Part shown: piece after piece, positions 39,001-50,590 of the stretch
How the letters are laid out: every line of letters begins with the position of its first letter
Position numbering within the stretch: position 1 is the first letter of the stretch
Assembly (NCBI GenBank): GCA_964019165.1
Contig: OZ025271.1
Span: 4,313,570-4,377,569, forward strand
DNA from: Mastigias papua
Taxonomy: Eukaryota > Cnidaria > Scyphozoa > Rhizostomeae > Mastigiidae
Length of the DNA: 64,000 bases
Reading direction: 5' to 3'
Translations under genes and position numbers: made by a program
Notes under the pieces: model-generated
The model's database searches: none
Told to the model about the DNA's origin: nothing
What the model saw: only the letters and a program-made list of their open reading frames with translations

Positions 39001-40276
39001 TTTTAGGCCCATTACAAGCAGTGATCACTTGTGAATATACTGTTGTATGATTAAAATTCTGTACAGGTGCGTCAGTCTCGGCCCTAAACATCTTTAACAT
39101 CTATGTTTGCACCGATGTCAGTAGTTTAGCCAATGTGTTCTACGTGTATGTCGGTTAGTTTCTGTTTTTACACTACATAGAGCATTAAAGAGCTTTAAAG
39201 TACGCTAAATGTTGCAGACACAACAACACTATGCATGGGCTACATTTGGCTATAAGTACGTGTCTCTTAGCTCCACAACATAATCTTAGCCTATTTTCGC
39301 ACTCTATAAAGCTTTTATAATATCATATGACCATCAGATCTGTAGTCATTGCTCAATTGTCAGTGTTTGCACACATACGTATTTTAGGCCCATTACAAGC
39401 AGTGATCACTTGTGCATATACTGTTGTATGATTAAAATTCTGTACAAGTGCGTCAGTCTCGTGCCTTAAACATTTTTAACATCTATGTTTGCACCGATGT
39501 CAGTAGTTTAGCCAATGTGTCCTACTTGTATGTCGGTTAGTTTCCGTTTTTACACTACATAGAGCATTAAAGAGCTTTAAAGTACGCTAAATGTTGCAAA
39601 AACGACAACACTATGCATTGACTAACTTTGGCTATAAGTACGTTTCTCTTAACTCCCAAACATAATCTAAGCCTAATTCTGCACCCTATAAAGTATTTAT
39701 AATATCATATGACCATCAGATCTGTAGTCATTGCTCAATTGTCAGTGTTTGAACACATACGTATTTTAGGCCCATTACAAGCAGTGATCACTTGTGAATA
39801 TACTGTTGTATGATTAAAATTCTGTACAAGTGCGTCAGTCTCGGCCCTAAACATCTTTAACATCTATGTTTGCACCGATGTCAGTAGTTTAGCCAATGCG
39901 TCCTACTTGTATGACGGTTAGTTTCTGTTTTTACAATACATGGAGCATTAAAGAGCTCTAAAGTACGCTGAATGTTGCAAAAGCGACAACACTATGCATG
40001 GGCTACATTTGGCTATAAGTACGTGTCTCTTAGCTCCAAAACATAATCTAAGCCTATTTCTGCACTCTATAAAGCATTTATAATATCATATCACCATCAG
40101 ATCTGTAGTCATTGCTCAATTGTCAGTGTTTGCACACATACGTATTTTAGGCCCATTACAAGCAGTGATCACTTGTGCATATACTGTTGTATGATTGAAA
40201 TTCTGTACAAGTGCGTCAGTCTCGTGCCTTAAACATCTTTAACATCTATGTTTGCACCGATGTCAGTAGTTTAGCC
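36082..40276 (+). repeat. Family D cluster
   Basis: Units with landmarks at 36541, 36922, 38447 and 39591 carry tgcattgacta, ctcccaaac, gaacacatacg, gtgaatatac, gattaaaattc and the shortened ctcggccctaaac (381 bp). They are separated by B, C and intermediate units (37303, 37683, 38065, 39209). The unit at 37683 is intermediate between D and the 26227-type unit (aacacgac, cttaactcc). Even here the core palindromes are mostly kept. D is the most diverged family in the window. Confidence 0.8.
38751..39131 (+). repeat. Chimeric monomer, B/C-type head and family D tail
   Basis: The first half has aagctaaatg, acgtgtctcttagc and taatttaagac as in family C. From about 38988 on it has gaacacatacg, gtgaatatac, gattaaaattc and ctcggccctaaac as in family D. 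The switch lies within the constant core, which gives long identity for exchange. Confidence 0.7.
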
Positions 40277-43200
40277 AATGTGTCCTACTTGTATGACGGT
40301 TAGTTTCTGTTTTTACACTACATAGAGCATTAAGGAGCTGTGAAGTACGCTAAATGTTGCAAAAGCGACAACACTATGCATGGGCTACACTTGGCTATAA
40401 GTACGTGTCTCTTAGCTCCAAAACATAATCTAAGCCTATTTCCGCACTCTATAAAGCAATTATAACATCATATGACCATCAGATCTGTAGTCATTGCTCA
40501 ATTGTCAGTGTTTGCACACATACGTATTTTAGGCCCATTACAAGCAGTGATCACTTGTGCATATACTGTTGTATGATTGAAATTCTGTACAGGTGCGTCA
40601 GTCTCGTGCCTTAAACATCTTTAACATCTATGTTTGCACCGATGTCAGTAGTTTAGCCACTGTGTTCTACGTGTATGACGGTTAGTTTCTGTTTTTACAC
40701 TACATAGAGCATTAAAGAGCTTTAAAGTACGCTAAATGTTGCAGAAACAACAACACTATGCATGGGCTACATTTGGCTATAAGTACGTGTCTCTTAGCTC
40801 CAAAACATAATTTAAGACTATTTCTGCACTCTATAAAGCATTTATAATATCATATGACCATCAGATCTGTAGTCATTGCTCAATTGTCAGTGTTTGCACA
40901 CATACGTATTTTAGGCCCATTACAAGCAGTGATCACTTGTGCATATACTGTTGTATGATTGAAATTCTGTACAAGTGCGTCAGTCTCGTGCCTTAAACAT
41001 CTTTAACATCTATGTTTGCACCGATGTCAGTAGTTTAGCCAATGTGTCCTACTTGTATGACGGTTAGTTTCTGTTTTTACACTACATAGAGCATTAAAGA
41101 GCTTTAAAGTACGCTAAATGTTGCAGAAACAACAACACTATGCATGGGCTACATTTGGCTATAAGTACGTGTCTCTTAGCTCCAAAACATAATTTAAGAC
41201 TATTTCTGCACTCTATAAAGCATTTATAATATCATATGACCATCAGATCTGTAGTCATTGCTCAATTGTCAGTGTTTGCACACATACGTATTTTAGGCCC
41301 ATTACAAGCAGTGATCACTTGTGCATATACTGTTGTATGATTGAAATTCTGTACAAGTGCGTCAGTCTCGTGCCTTAAACATCTTTAACATCTATGTTTG
41401 CACCGATGTCAGTAGTTTAGCCAATGTGTCCTACTTGTATGACGGTTAGTTTCTGTTTTTACAATACATAGAGCATTAAAGAGGTTTAAAGTACGCTAAA
41501 TGTTGCAAAAGCGACAACACTATGCATGGGCTACATTTGGCTATAAGTACGTGTCTCTTAGCTCCAAACCATAATTTAAGACTATTTCTGCACTCTATAA
41601 ACCATTTATAATATCATATGACCATCAGATCTGTAGTCATTGCTCAATTGTCAGTGTTTGCACATATACGTATTTTAGGCCCATTACAAGCAGTGATCAC
41701 TTGTGCATATACTGTTGTATGATTCAAAAACTGTACAAGTGCGTCAGTCTCGTGCCTTAAACATCTTTAACATCTATGTTTGCACCGATGTCAGTAGTTT
41801 AGCCAATGTGTCCTACTTGTATGACGGTTAGTTTCTGTTTTTACAATACATAGAGCATTAAAGAGGTTTAAAGTACGCTAAATGTTGCAAAAGCGACAAC
41901 ACTATGCATGGGCTACATTTGGCTATAAGTACGTGTCTCTTAGCTCCAAACCATAATTTAAGACTATTTCTGCACTCTATAAACCATTTATAATATCATA
42001 TGACCATCAGATCTGTAGTCATTGCTCAATTGTCAGTGTTTGCACATATACGTATTTTAGGCCCATTACAAGCAGTGATCACTTGTGCATATACTGTTGT
42101 ATGATTCAAAAACTGTACAAGTGCGTCAGTCTCGTGCCTTAAACATCTTTAACATCTATGTTTGCACCGATGTCAGTAGTTTAGCCAATGTGTTCTACGT
42201 GTATGTCGGTTAGTTTCTGTTTTTACACTACATAGAGCATTAAAGAGCTTTAAAGTACGCTAAATGTTGCAAAAGCGACAACACTATGCATGGGCTACAT
42301 TTGGCTATAAGTACGTGTCTCTTAGCTCCAAAACATAATTTAAGACTATTTCTGCACTCTATAAAGCATTTATAATATCATATGACCATCAGATCTGTAG
42401 TCATTGCTCAATTGTCAGTGTTTGCACACATACGTATTTTAGGCCCATTACAAGCAGTGATCACTTGTGCATATACTGTTGTATGATTGAAATTCTGTAC
42501 AAGTGCGTCAGTCTCGTGCCTTAAACATCTTTAACATCTATGTTTGCACCGATGTCAGTAGTTTAGCCAATGTGTTCTACCTGTATGTCGGTTAGTTTCT
42601 GTTTTTACACTACATAGAGCATTAAAGAGCTTTGAAGTACGGTAAATGTTGCAACAGCGACAACACTATTCATGGGCTACATTTGGCTATAAGTACGTGT
42701 CTCTTAGCTCCAAAACATAATTTAAGACTATTTCTGCACTCTATAAAGCATTTATAATATCATATGACCATCAGATCTGTAGTCATTGCTCAATTGTCAG
42801 TGTTTGCACACATACGTATTTTAGGCCCATTACAAGCAGTGATCACTTGTGCATATACTGTTGTATGATTGAAATTCTGTACAAGTGCGTCAGTCTCGTG
42901 CCTTAAACATCTTTAACATCTATGTTTGCACCGATGTCAGTAGTTTAGCCAATGTGTCCTACTTGTATGACGGTTAGTTTCTGTTTTTACACTACATAGA
43001 GCATTAAAGAGGTTTAAAGTACGCTAAATGTTGCAAAAGCGACAACACTATGCATGGGCTACATTTGGCTATAAGTACGTGTCTCTTAGCTCCAAACCAT
43101 AATTTAAGACTATTTCTGCACTCTATAAAGCATTTATAATATCATATGACCATCAGATCTGTAGTCATTGCTCAATTGTCAGTGTTTGCACACATACGTA

Positions 43201-43775
43201 TTTTAGGCCCATTACAAGCAGTGATCACTTGTGCATATACTGTTGTATGATTGAAATTCTGTACAAGTGCGTCAGTCTCGTGCCTTAAACATCTTTAACA
43301 TCTATGTTTGCACCGGTGTCAGTAGTTTAGCCAATGTGTCCTACTTGTATGACGGTTAGTTTCTGTTTTTACAATACATAGAGCATTAAAGAGCTTTAAA
43401 GTACGCTAAATGTTGCAAAAGCGACAACACTATGCATGGGCTACATTAGGCTATAAGTACGTGTCTCTTAGCTCCAAAACATAATCTAAGCCTATTTCTG
43501 CACTCTATAAAGCATTTATAATATCATATGACCATCAGATCTGTAGTCATTGCTCAATTGTCAGTGTTTGCACACATACGTATTTTAGGCCCATTACAAG
43601 CAGTGATCACTTGTGCATATACTGTTGTATGATTCAAATTCTGTACAAGTGCGTCAGTCTCGTGCCTTAAACATCTTTAACATCTATGTTTGCACCGATG
43701 TCAGTAGTTTAGCCAATGTGGTCTACGTGTATATCGGTTAGTTTCTGTTTTTACACTACATAGAGCATTAAAGAG
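40277..43775 (+). repeat. Family C and B domain left of the inversion
   Basis: Nine units plus a partial one. Two neighbours with gcagaaacaacaac (landmarks 40736 and 41118) look like twins, as do 41423-42186. The unit with landmark 43028 has gaggtttaaag, aaaccataatttaag and caccggtg; the last (43410) has acattagg and gattcaaattc and is followed by gtggtctacgtgtatatcgg, which is exactly the arrangement found again at 47535-47936. Confidence 0.8.
41423..42186 (+). repeat. Identical twin monomers
   Basis: Two adjacent 382-bp units share gaggtttaaag, aaaccataatttaag, the rare ataaaccattt, cacatatacg and gattcaaaaactg; I see no difference between them. The combination is not found elsewhere in the window, so this is a very recent single-monomer duplication. 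Confidence 0.85.
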
Positions 43776-43814
43776 CTTTAATGCTCTATGTAGTGTAAAA
43801 ACAGAAACTAACCG
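43735..43814. repeat. Left inversion junction: perfect palindrome, 39-bp arms
   Basis: The forward array reaches the ag spacer of the monomer inverted repeat at 43774-43775 and then continues as its own reverse complement. Arms of 39 bp (43735-43773 and 43776-43814) match perfectly around the 2-nt spacer; beyond them pairing continues with mismatches because the arms are satellite in opposite directions. Such a sequence can form a cruciform and is prone to loss in cloning or assembly. Confidence 0.92.
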
Positions 43815-46447
43815 TCATACACGTAGAACACATTGGCTAAACTACTGACATCGGTGCACACATAGATGTTTAAGATGTTTAAGGCACGAGACTGACGCAC
43901 TTGTACAGAATTTCAATCATACAACAGTATATGCACAAGTGATCACTGCTTGTAATGGGCCTAAAATACGTATGTGTGCAAACACTGACAATTGAGCAAT
44001 GACTACAGATCTGATGGTCATATGATATTATAAATGCTTTTTAGAGTGCTGAAATAGGCTTAGATTATGTTTTGGAGCTAAGAGACACGTACTTATAGCC
44101 AAATGTAGCCCATGCATAGTGTTGTCGCTTTTGCAACATTTAGCGTACTTTAAAGCTCTTTAATGCTCTATGTAGTGTAAAAACAGAAACTAACCGACAT
44201 ACAAGTAGGACACATTGGCTACACTACTGACATCAGTGCAAACATAGATGTTAAAGATGTTTAAGGCACGAGACTGACGCACTTGTACAGAATTTCAATC
44301 ATACAACAGTATATGCACAAGTGATCACTGCTTGTAATGGGCCTAAAATACGTATGTGTGCAAACACTGACAATTGAGCAATGACTACAGATCTGATGGT
44401 CATATGATATTATAAATGCTTTATAGAGTGCAGAAATAGTCTTAAATTATGGTTTGGAGCTAAGAGACACGTACTTATAGCCAAATGTAGCCCATGCATA
44501 GTGTTGTCGCTTTTGCAACATTTAGCGTACTTTAAACCTCTTTAATGCTCTATGTAGTGTAAAAACAGAAACTAACCGTCATACAAGTAGGACACATTGG
44601 CTAAACCACTGACATCGGTGCAAACATAGATGTTAAAGATGTTTAAGGCACGAGACTGACGGACTTGTACAGAATTTCAATCATTCAACAGTATATGCAC
44701 AAGTGATCACTGCTTGTAATGGGCCTAAAATACGTATGTGTGCAAACACTGACAATTGAGCAATGACTACAGATCTGATGGTCATATGATATTATAAATG
44801 CTTTATAGAGTGCAGAAATAGTCTTAAATTATGTTTTGGAGCTAAGAGACACGTACTTATAGCCAAATGTAGCCCATGAATAGTGTTGTCGCTTTTGCAA
44901 CATTTACCGTACTTCAAAGCTCTTTAATGCTCTATGTAGTGTAAAAACAGACACTAACCGACATACAAGTAGGACACATTGGCTAAACTACTGACATCGG
45001 TGCAAACATAGATGTTAAAGATGTTTAAGGCACGAGACTGACGCACTTGTACAGACTACCAATCATACAACAGTATATGCACAAGTGATCACTGCTTGTA
45101 ATGGGCCTAAAATACGTATGTGTGCAAACACTGACAATTGAGCAATGACTACAGATCTGATGGTCATATGATATTATAAATGCTTTATAGAGTGCAGCAT
45201 TAGGCTTAGATTATGTTTTGAAGCTAAGAGACACGTACTTATAGCCAAATGTAGCCCATGCATAGTGTTGTCGCTTTTGCAACATTTAGCGTACTTTAAA
45301 GCTCTTTAATGCTCTATGTAGTGTAAAAACAGAAACTAACCGACATACAAGTAGGACACATTGGCTAAACTACTGACATCGGTGCAAACATAGATGTTAA
45401 AGATGTTTAAGGCACGAGACTGACGCACTTGTACAGAATTTTAATCATACAACAGTATATGCACAAGTGATCACTGCTTGTAATGGGCCTAAAATACGTA
45501 TGTGTGCAAACACTGACAATTGAGCAATGACTACAGATTTGATGGTCATATGGTATTATAAATGCTTTATAGAGTGCAGCATTAGGCTTAGATTATGTTT
45601 TGAAGCTAAGAGACACGTACTTATAGCCAAATGTAGCCCATGCATAGTGTTGTCGCTTTTGCAACATTTAGCTTACTTTAAAGCTCTTTAATGCTCTATG
45701 TATTGTAAAAACAGAAACTAACCGTCATACAAGTAGGACACATTGGCTAAACTACTGACACCGGTGCAAACATAGATGTTAAAGATGTTTAAGGCACGAG
45801 ACTGACGCACTTGTACAGAATTTCAATCATACAACAGTATATGCACAAGTGATCACTGCTTGTACTGGGCCTAAAATACGTATGTGTGCAAACACTGACA
45901 ATTGAGCAATGACTACAGATCTGATGATCATATGATATTATAAATGCTTTATAGAGTGCAGAAATAGTCTTAGATTATGTTTTGGAGCTAAGAGACACGT
46001 ACTTATAGCCAAATGTAGCCCATGCATAGTGTTGTCGCTTTTGCAACATTTAGCGTACTTTAAAGCTCTTTAATGCTCTATGTAGTGTAAAAACAGAAAC
46101 TAACCGACATACAAGTAGGACACATTGGCCAAAATACTGACATCCGTGCAAACATAGATGTAAAAGATGTTTACGGCACGAGACTGACGCACTTGTACAG
46201 AATTTTAATCATACAACAGTATATGCACAAGTGATCACTGCTTGTACTGGGCCTAAAATACGTATGTGTGCAAACACTGACAATTGAGCAATGACTACAG
46301 ATCTGATGGTCATATGATATTATAAATGCTTTATAGAGTGCAGAAATAGTCTTAAATTATGTTTTGGAGTTAAGAGACACGTACTTATAGCCAAATGTAG
46401 CCCATGCATAGTGTTGTCGTTTTTGCAACATTTAGCGTACATTAAAG
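43776..46447 (-). repeat. Inverted block of seven satellite monomers
   Basis: On the minus strand the landmark atgttgca is found at 44139, 44521, 44903, 45285, 45667, 46049 and 46431, all in opposite orientation to the rest of the window. The last forward landmark on the left (43410) and the first on the right (46466) are 3056 bp apart, exactly 8 x 382, so the array phase is preserved. Minus-strand reading gives (46431) gcaaaaacgac with cacggatg and ttttggcc; (46049) catatgatcatc and caccggtg; (45667) gcttcaaaac, taatgctg and gattaaaattc; (45285) the same head with gattggtagtctg; (44903) cggtaaatg with actattcatgg; (44521) gaggtttaaag with aaaccataattt; (44139) tcagcactctaaaaagc. Confidence 0.95.
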
Positions 46448-46473
46448 AGCTTTAAAGTACGCTAAATGTTGCA
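46424..46473. repeat. Right inversion junction: palindrome centred on the same monomer site
   Basis: The reverse array meets the forward array at the same ttaaag-ag-ctttaa element (46442-46455), with the spacer ag at 46448-46449. Outside it, after one A-A mismatch (46441 against 46456), 17-bp arms pair perfectly (46424-46440 and 46457-46473). The distance between the left and right spacers is 2674 bp, exactly seven monomers. The base A at 46441 differs from the T expected from a standard monomer but is what the variant at 47978-47990 predicts. Confidence 0.9.
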
Positions 46474-47152
46474 GAAACAACAACACTATTCATGGGCTAC
46501 ATTTGGCTATAAGTACGTGTCTCTTAGCTCCAAAACATAATTTAAGACTATTTCTGCACTCTATAAAGCATTTATAATATCATATGACCATCAGATCTGT
46601 AGTCATTGCTCAATTGTCAGTGTTTGCACATATACGTATTTTAGGCCCATTACAAGCAGTGATCACTTGTGCATATACTGTTGTATGATTAAAATTCTGT
46701 ACAAGTGCGTCAGTCTCGTGCCTTAAACATCTTTAACATCTATGTTTGCACCGATGTCAGTAGTTTAGCCAATGTGTCCTACTTGTATGACGGTTAGTTT
46801 CTGTTTTTACAATACATAGAGCATTAAAGAGCTTAAAAGTACGCTAAATGTTGCAGAAACAACAACACTATGCATGGGCTACATGTGGCTATAAGTACGT
46901 GTCTCTTAGCTCCATAACATAATTTAAGACTATTTCTGCACTCTATAAAGCATTTATAATATCATATGACCATCAGATCTGTAGTCAGTGCTCAATTGTC
47001 AGTGTTTGCACATATACGTATTTTAGGCCCATTACAAGCAGTGATCACTTGTGCATATACTGTTGTATGATTGAAATTCTGTACAAGTGCGTCAGTCTCG
47101 TGCCTTAAACATCTTTAACATCTATGTTTGCACCGATGTCAGTAGTTTAGCC

Positions 47153-47916
47153 AATGTGTCCTACTTGTATGACGGTTAGTTTCTGTTTTTACACTACATA
47201 GAGCATTAAAGAGCTTTAAAGTACGCTAAATATTGCAAAAGCGACAACACGATGCATGGGCTACATTAGGCTATAAGTACGTGTCTCTTAGCTCCAAAAC
47301 ATAATCTAAGCCTATTTCTGCACTCTATAAAGCATTTATAATATCATATGACCATCAGATCTGTAGTCATTGCTCAATTGTCAGTGTTTGCACATATACG
47401 TATTTTAGGCCCATTACAAGCAGTGATCACTTGTGCATATACTGTTGTATGATTCAAATTCTGTACAAGTGCGTCAGTCTCGTGCCTTAAACATCTTTAA
47501 CATCTATGTTTGCACCGATGTCAGTAGTTTAGCCAATTTGTCCTACTTGTATGACGGTTAGTTTCTGTTTTTACACTACATAGAGCATTAAAGAGCTTTA
47601 AAGTACGCTAAATATTGCAAAAGCGACAACACGATGCATGGGCTACATTAGGCTATAAGTACGTGTCTCTTAGCTCCAAAACATAATCTAAGCCTATTTC
47701 TGCACTCTATAAAGCATTTATAATATCATATGACCATCAGATCTGTAGTCATTGCTCAATTGTCAGTGTTTGCACATATACGTATTTTAGGCCCATTACA
47801 AGCAGTGATCACTTGTGCATATACTGTTGTATGATTCAAATTCTGTACAAGTGCGTCAGTCTCGTGCCTTAAACATCTTTAACATCTATGTTTGCACCGA
47901 TGTCAGTAGTTTAGCC
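47153..47916 (+). repeat. Near-identical twin monomers with lost ATG landmark
   Basis: Both units carry aaatattgc in place of aaatgttgc, acacgatgc, acattagg, cacatatacg and gattcaaattc. The one difference I see is aatttgtcc at the start of the second. They represent a recent single-monomer duplication. Confidence 0.8.
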
Positions 47917-49062
47917 AATGTGGTCTACGTGTATATCGGTTAGTTTCTGTTTTTACACTACATAGAGCATTAAGGAGCTTTAATGTACGCTAAATGTTGC
48001 CAAAACGACAACACTATGCATGGGCTACATTTGGCTATAAGTACGTGTCTCTTAGCTCCAAAACATAATCTAAGCCTATTTCTGCACTCTATAAAGCATT
48101 TATAATATCATATGACCATCAGATCTGTAGTCATTGCTCAATTGTCAGTGTTTGCACACATACGTATTTTAGGCCCATTACAAGCAGTGATCACTTGTGC
48201 ATATACTGTTGTATGATTGAAATTCTGTACAAGTGCGTCAGTCTCGTGCCTTAAACATCTTTAACATCTATGTTTGCACGGATGTCAGTATTTTGGCCAA
48301 TGTGTCCTACTTGTATGTCGGTTAGTTTCTGTTTTTACACTACATAGAGCATTAAAGAGCTTTAAAGTACGCTAAATGTTGCAAAAGCGACAACACTATG
48401 CATGGGCTACATTTGGCTATAAGTACGTGTCTCTTAGCTCCAAAACATAATCTAAGACTATTTCTGCACTCTATAAAGCATTTATAATATCATATGATCA
48501 TCAGATCTGTAGTCATTGCTCAATTGTCAGTGTTTGCACACATACGTATTTTAGGCCCATTACAAGCAGTGATCACTTGTGCATATACTGTTGTATGATT
48601 GAAATTCTGTACAAGTGCGTCAGTCTCGTGCCTTAAACATCTTTAACATCTATGTTTGCACCGGTGTCAGTAGTTTAGCCAATGTGTCTTACTTGTATGA
48701 CGGTTAGTTTCTGTTTTTACAATACATAGAGCATTAAAGAGCTTTAAAGTACGTTAAATGTTGCAAAAGCGACAACACTATGCATGGGCTACATTTGGCT
48801 ATAAGTACGTGTCTCTTAGCTTCAAAACATAATCTAAGCCTAATGCTGCACTCTATAAAGCATTTATAATACCATATGACCATCAAATCTGTAGTCATTG
48901 CTCAATTGTCAGTGTTTGCACACATACGTATTTTAGGCCCATTACAAGCAGTGATCACTTGTGCATATACTGTTGTATGATTAAAATTCTGTACAAGTGC
49001 GTCAGTCTCGTGCCTTAAACATCGTTAACATCTATGTTTGCACCGATGTCAGTAGTGTAGCC
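47535..49062 (+). repeat. Forward paralogue of the inverted block and its left flank
   Basis: Unit order: acattagg/gattcaaattc; then gtggtctacgtgtatatcgg, ctttaatgtacgc and gccaaaacgac ending cacggatg with ttttggcc; then catatgatcatc with caccggtg; then gcttcaaaac, taatgctg, gattaaaattc. The same order arises at 43333-43775 followed by the inverted block read on the minus strand from 46447. The variant ctttaatg at 47978-47985 is seen nowhere else in forward orientation that I noticed. Confidence 0.8.
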
Positions 49063-50590
49063 AATGTGTCCTACTTGTATGTCGGTTAGTTTCTGTTTTT
49101 ACACTACATAGAGCATTAAAGAGCTTTAAAGTACGCTAAATGTTGCAAAAGCGACAACACTATGCATGGGCTACATTTGGCTATAAGTACGTGTCTCTTA
49201 GCTCCATAACATAATCTAAGACTATTTCTGCACTCTATAAAGCATTTATAATATCATATGACCATCAGATCTGTAGTCATTACTCAATTGTCAGTGTTTG
49301 CACACATACGTATTTTAGGCCCATTACAAGCAGTGATCACTTGTGCATATACTGTTGTATGATTGAAATTCTGTACAGGTGCGTCAGTCTCGTGCCTTAA
49401 ACATCTTTAACATCTATGTTTGCACCGATGTCAGTAGTTTAGCCAATGTGTTCTACGTGTATGACGGTTAGTTTCTGTTTTTACACTACATAGAGCATTA
49501 AAGAGCTTTAAAGTACGCTAAATGTTGCAGAAACAACAACACTATGCATGGGCTACATTTGGCTATAAGTACGTGTCTCTTAGCTCCAAAACATAATTTA
49601 AGACTATTTCTGCACTCTATAAAGCATTTATAATATCATATGACCATCAGATCTGTAATCATTGCTCAATTGTCAGTGTTTGCACACATACGTATTTTAG
49701 GCCCATTACAAGCAGTGATCACTTGTGCATTTACTGTTGTATGATTGAAATTCTGTACAAGTGCGTCAGTCTCGTGCCTTAAACATCTTTAACATCTATG
49801 TTTGCACCGATGTCAGTAGTGTAGCCAATGTGTTCTACGTGTATGACGGTTAGTTTCTGTTTTTACACTACATAGAGCATTAAAGAGCTTTAAAGTACGC
49901 TAAATGTTGCAAAAGCGACAACACTATGCATGGGCTACATGTGGTTATAAGTACGTGTCTCTTAGCTCCAAAACATAATTTAAGACTATTTCTGCACTCT
50001 ATAAAGCATTTATAATATCATATGACCATCAGATCTGTAGTCATTGCTCAATTGTCAGTGTTTGCACACATACGTATTTTAGGCCCATTACAAGCAGTGA
50101 TCACTTGTGCATTTACTGTTGTATGATTGAAATTCTGTACAAGTGCGTCAGTCTCGTGCCTTAAACATCTTTAACATCTATGTTTGCACCGATGTCAGTA
50201 GTGTAGCCAATGTGTTCTACGTGTATGACGGTTAGTTTCTGTTTTTACACTACATAGAGCATTAAAGAGCTTTAAAGTACGCTAAATGTTGCAAAAGCGA
50301 CAACACTATGCATGGGCTACATGTGGCTATAAGTACGTGTCTCTTAGCTCCAAAACATAATTTAAGACTATTTCTGCACTCTATAAAGCATTTATAATAT
50401 CATATGACCATCAGATCTGTAGTCATTGCTCAATTGTCAGTGTTTGCACATATACGTATTTTAGGCCCATTACAAGCAGTGATCACTTGTGCATATACTG
50501 TTGTATGATTGAAATTCTGTACAAGTGCGTCAGTCTCGTGCCTTAAACATCTTTAACATCTATGTTTGCACCGATGTCAGTAGTTTAGCC

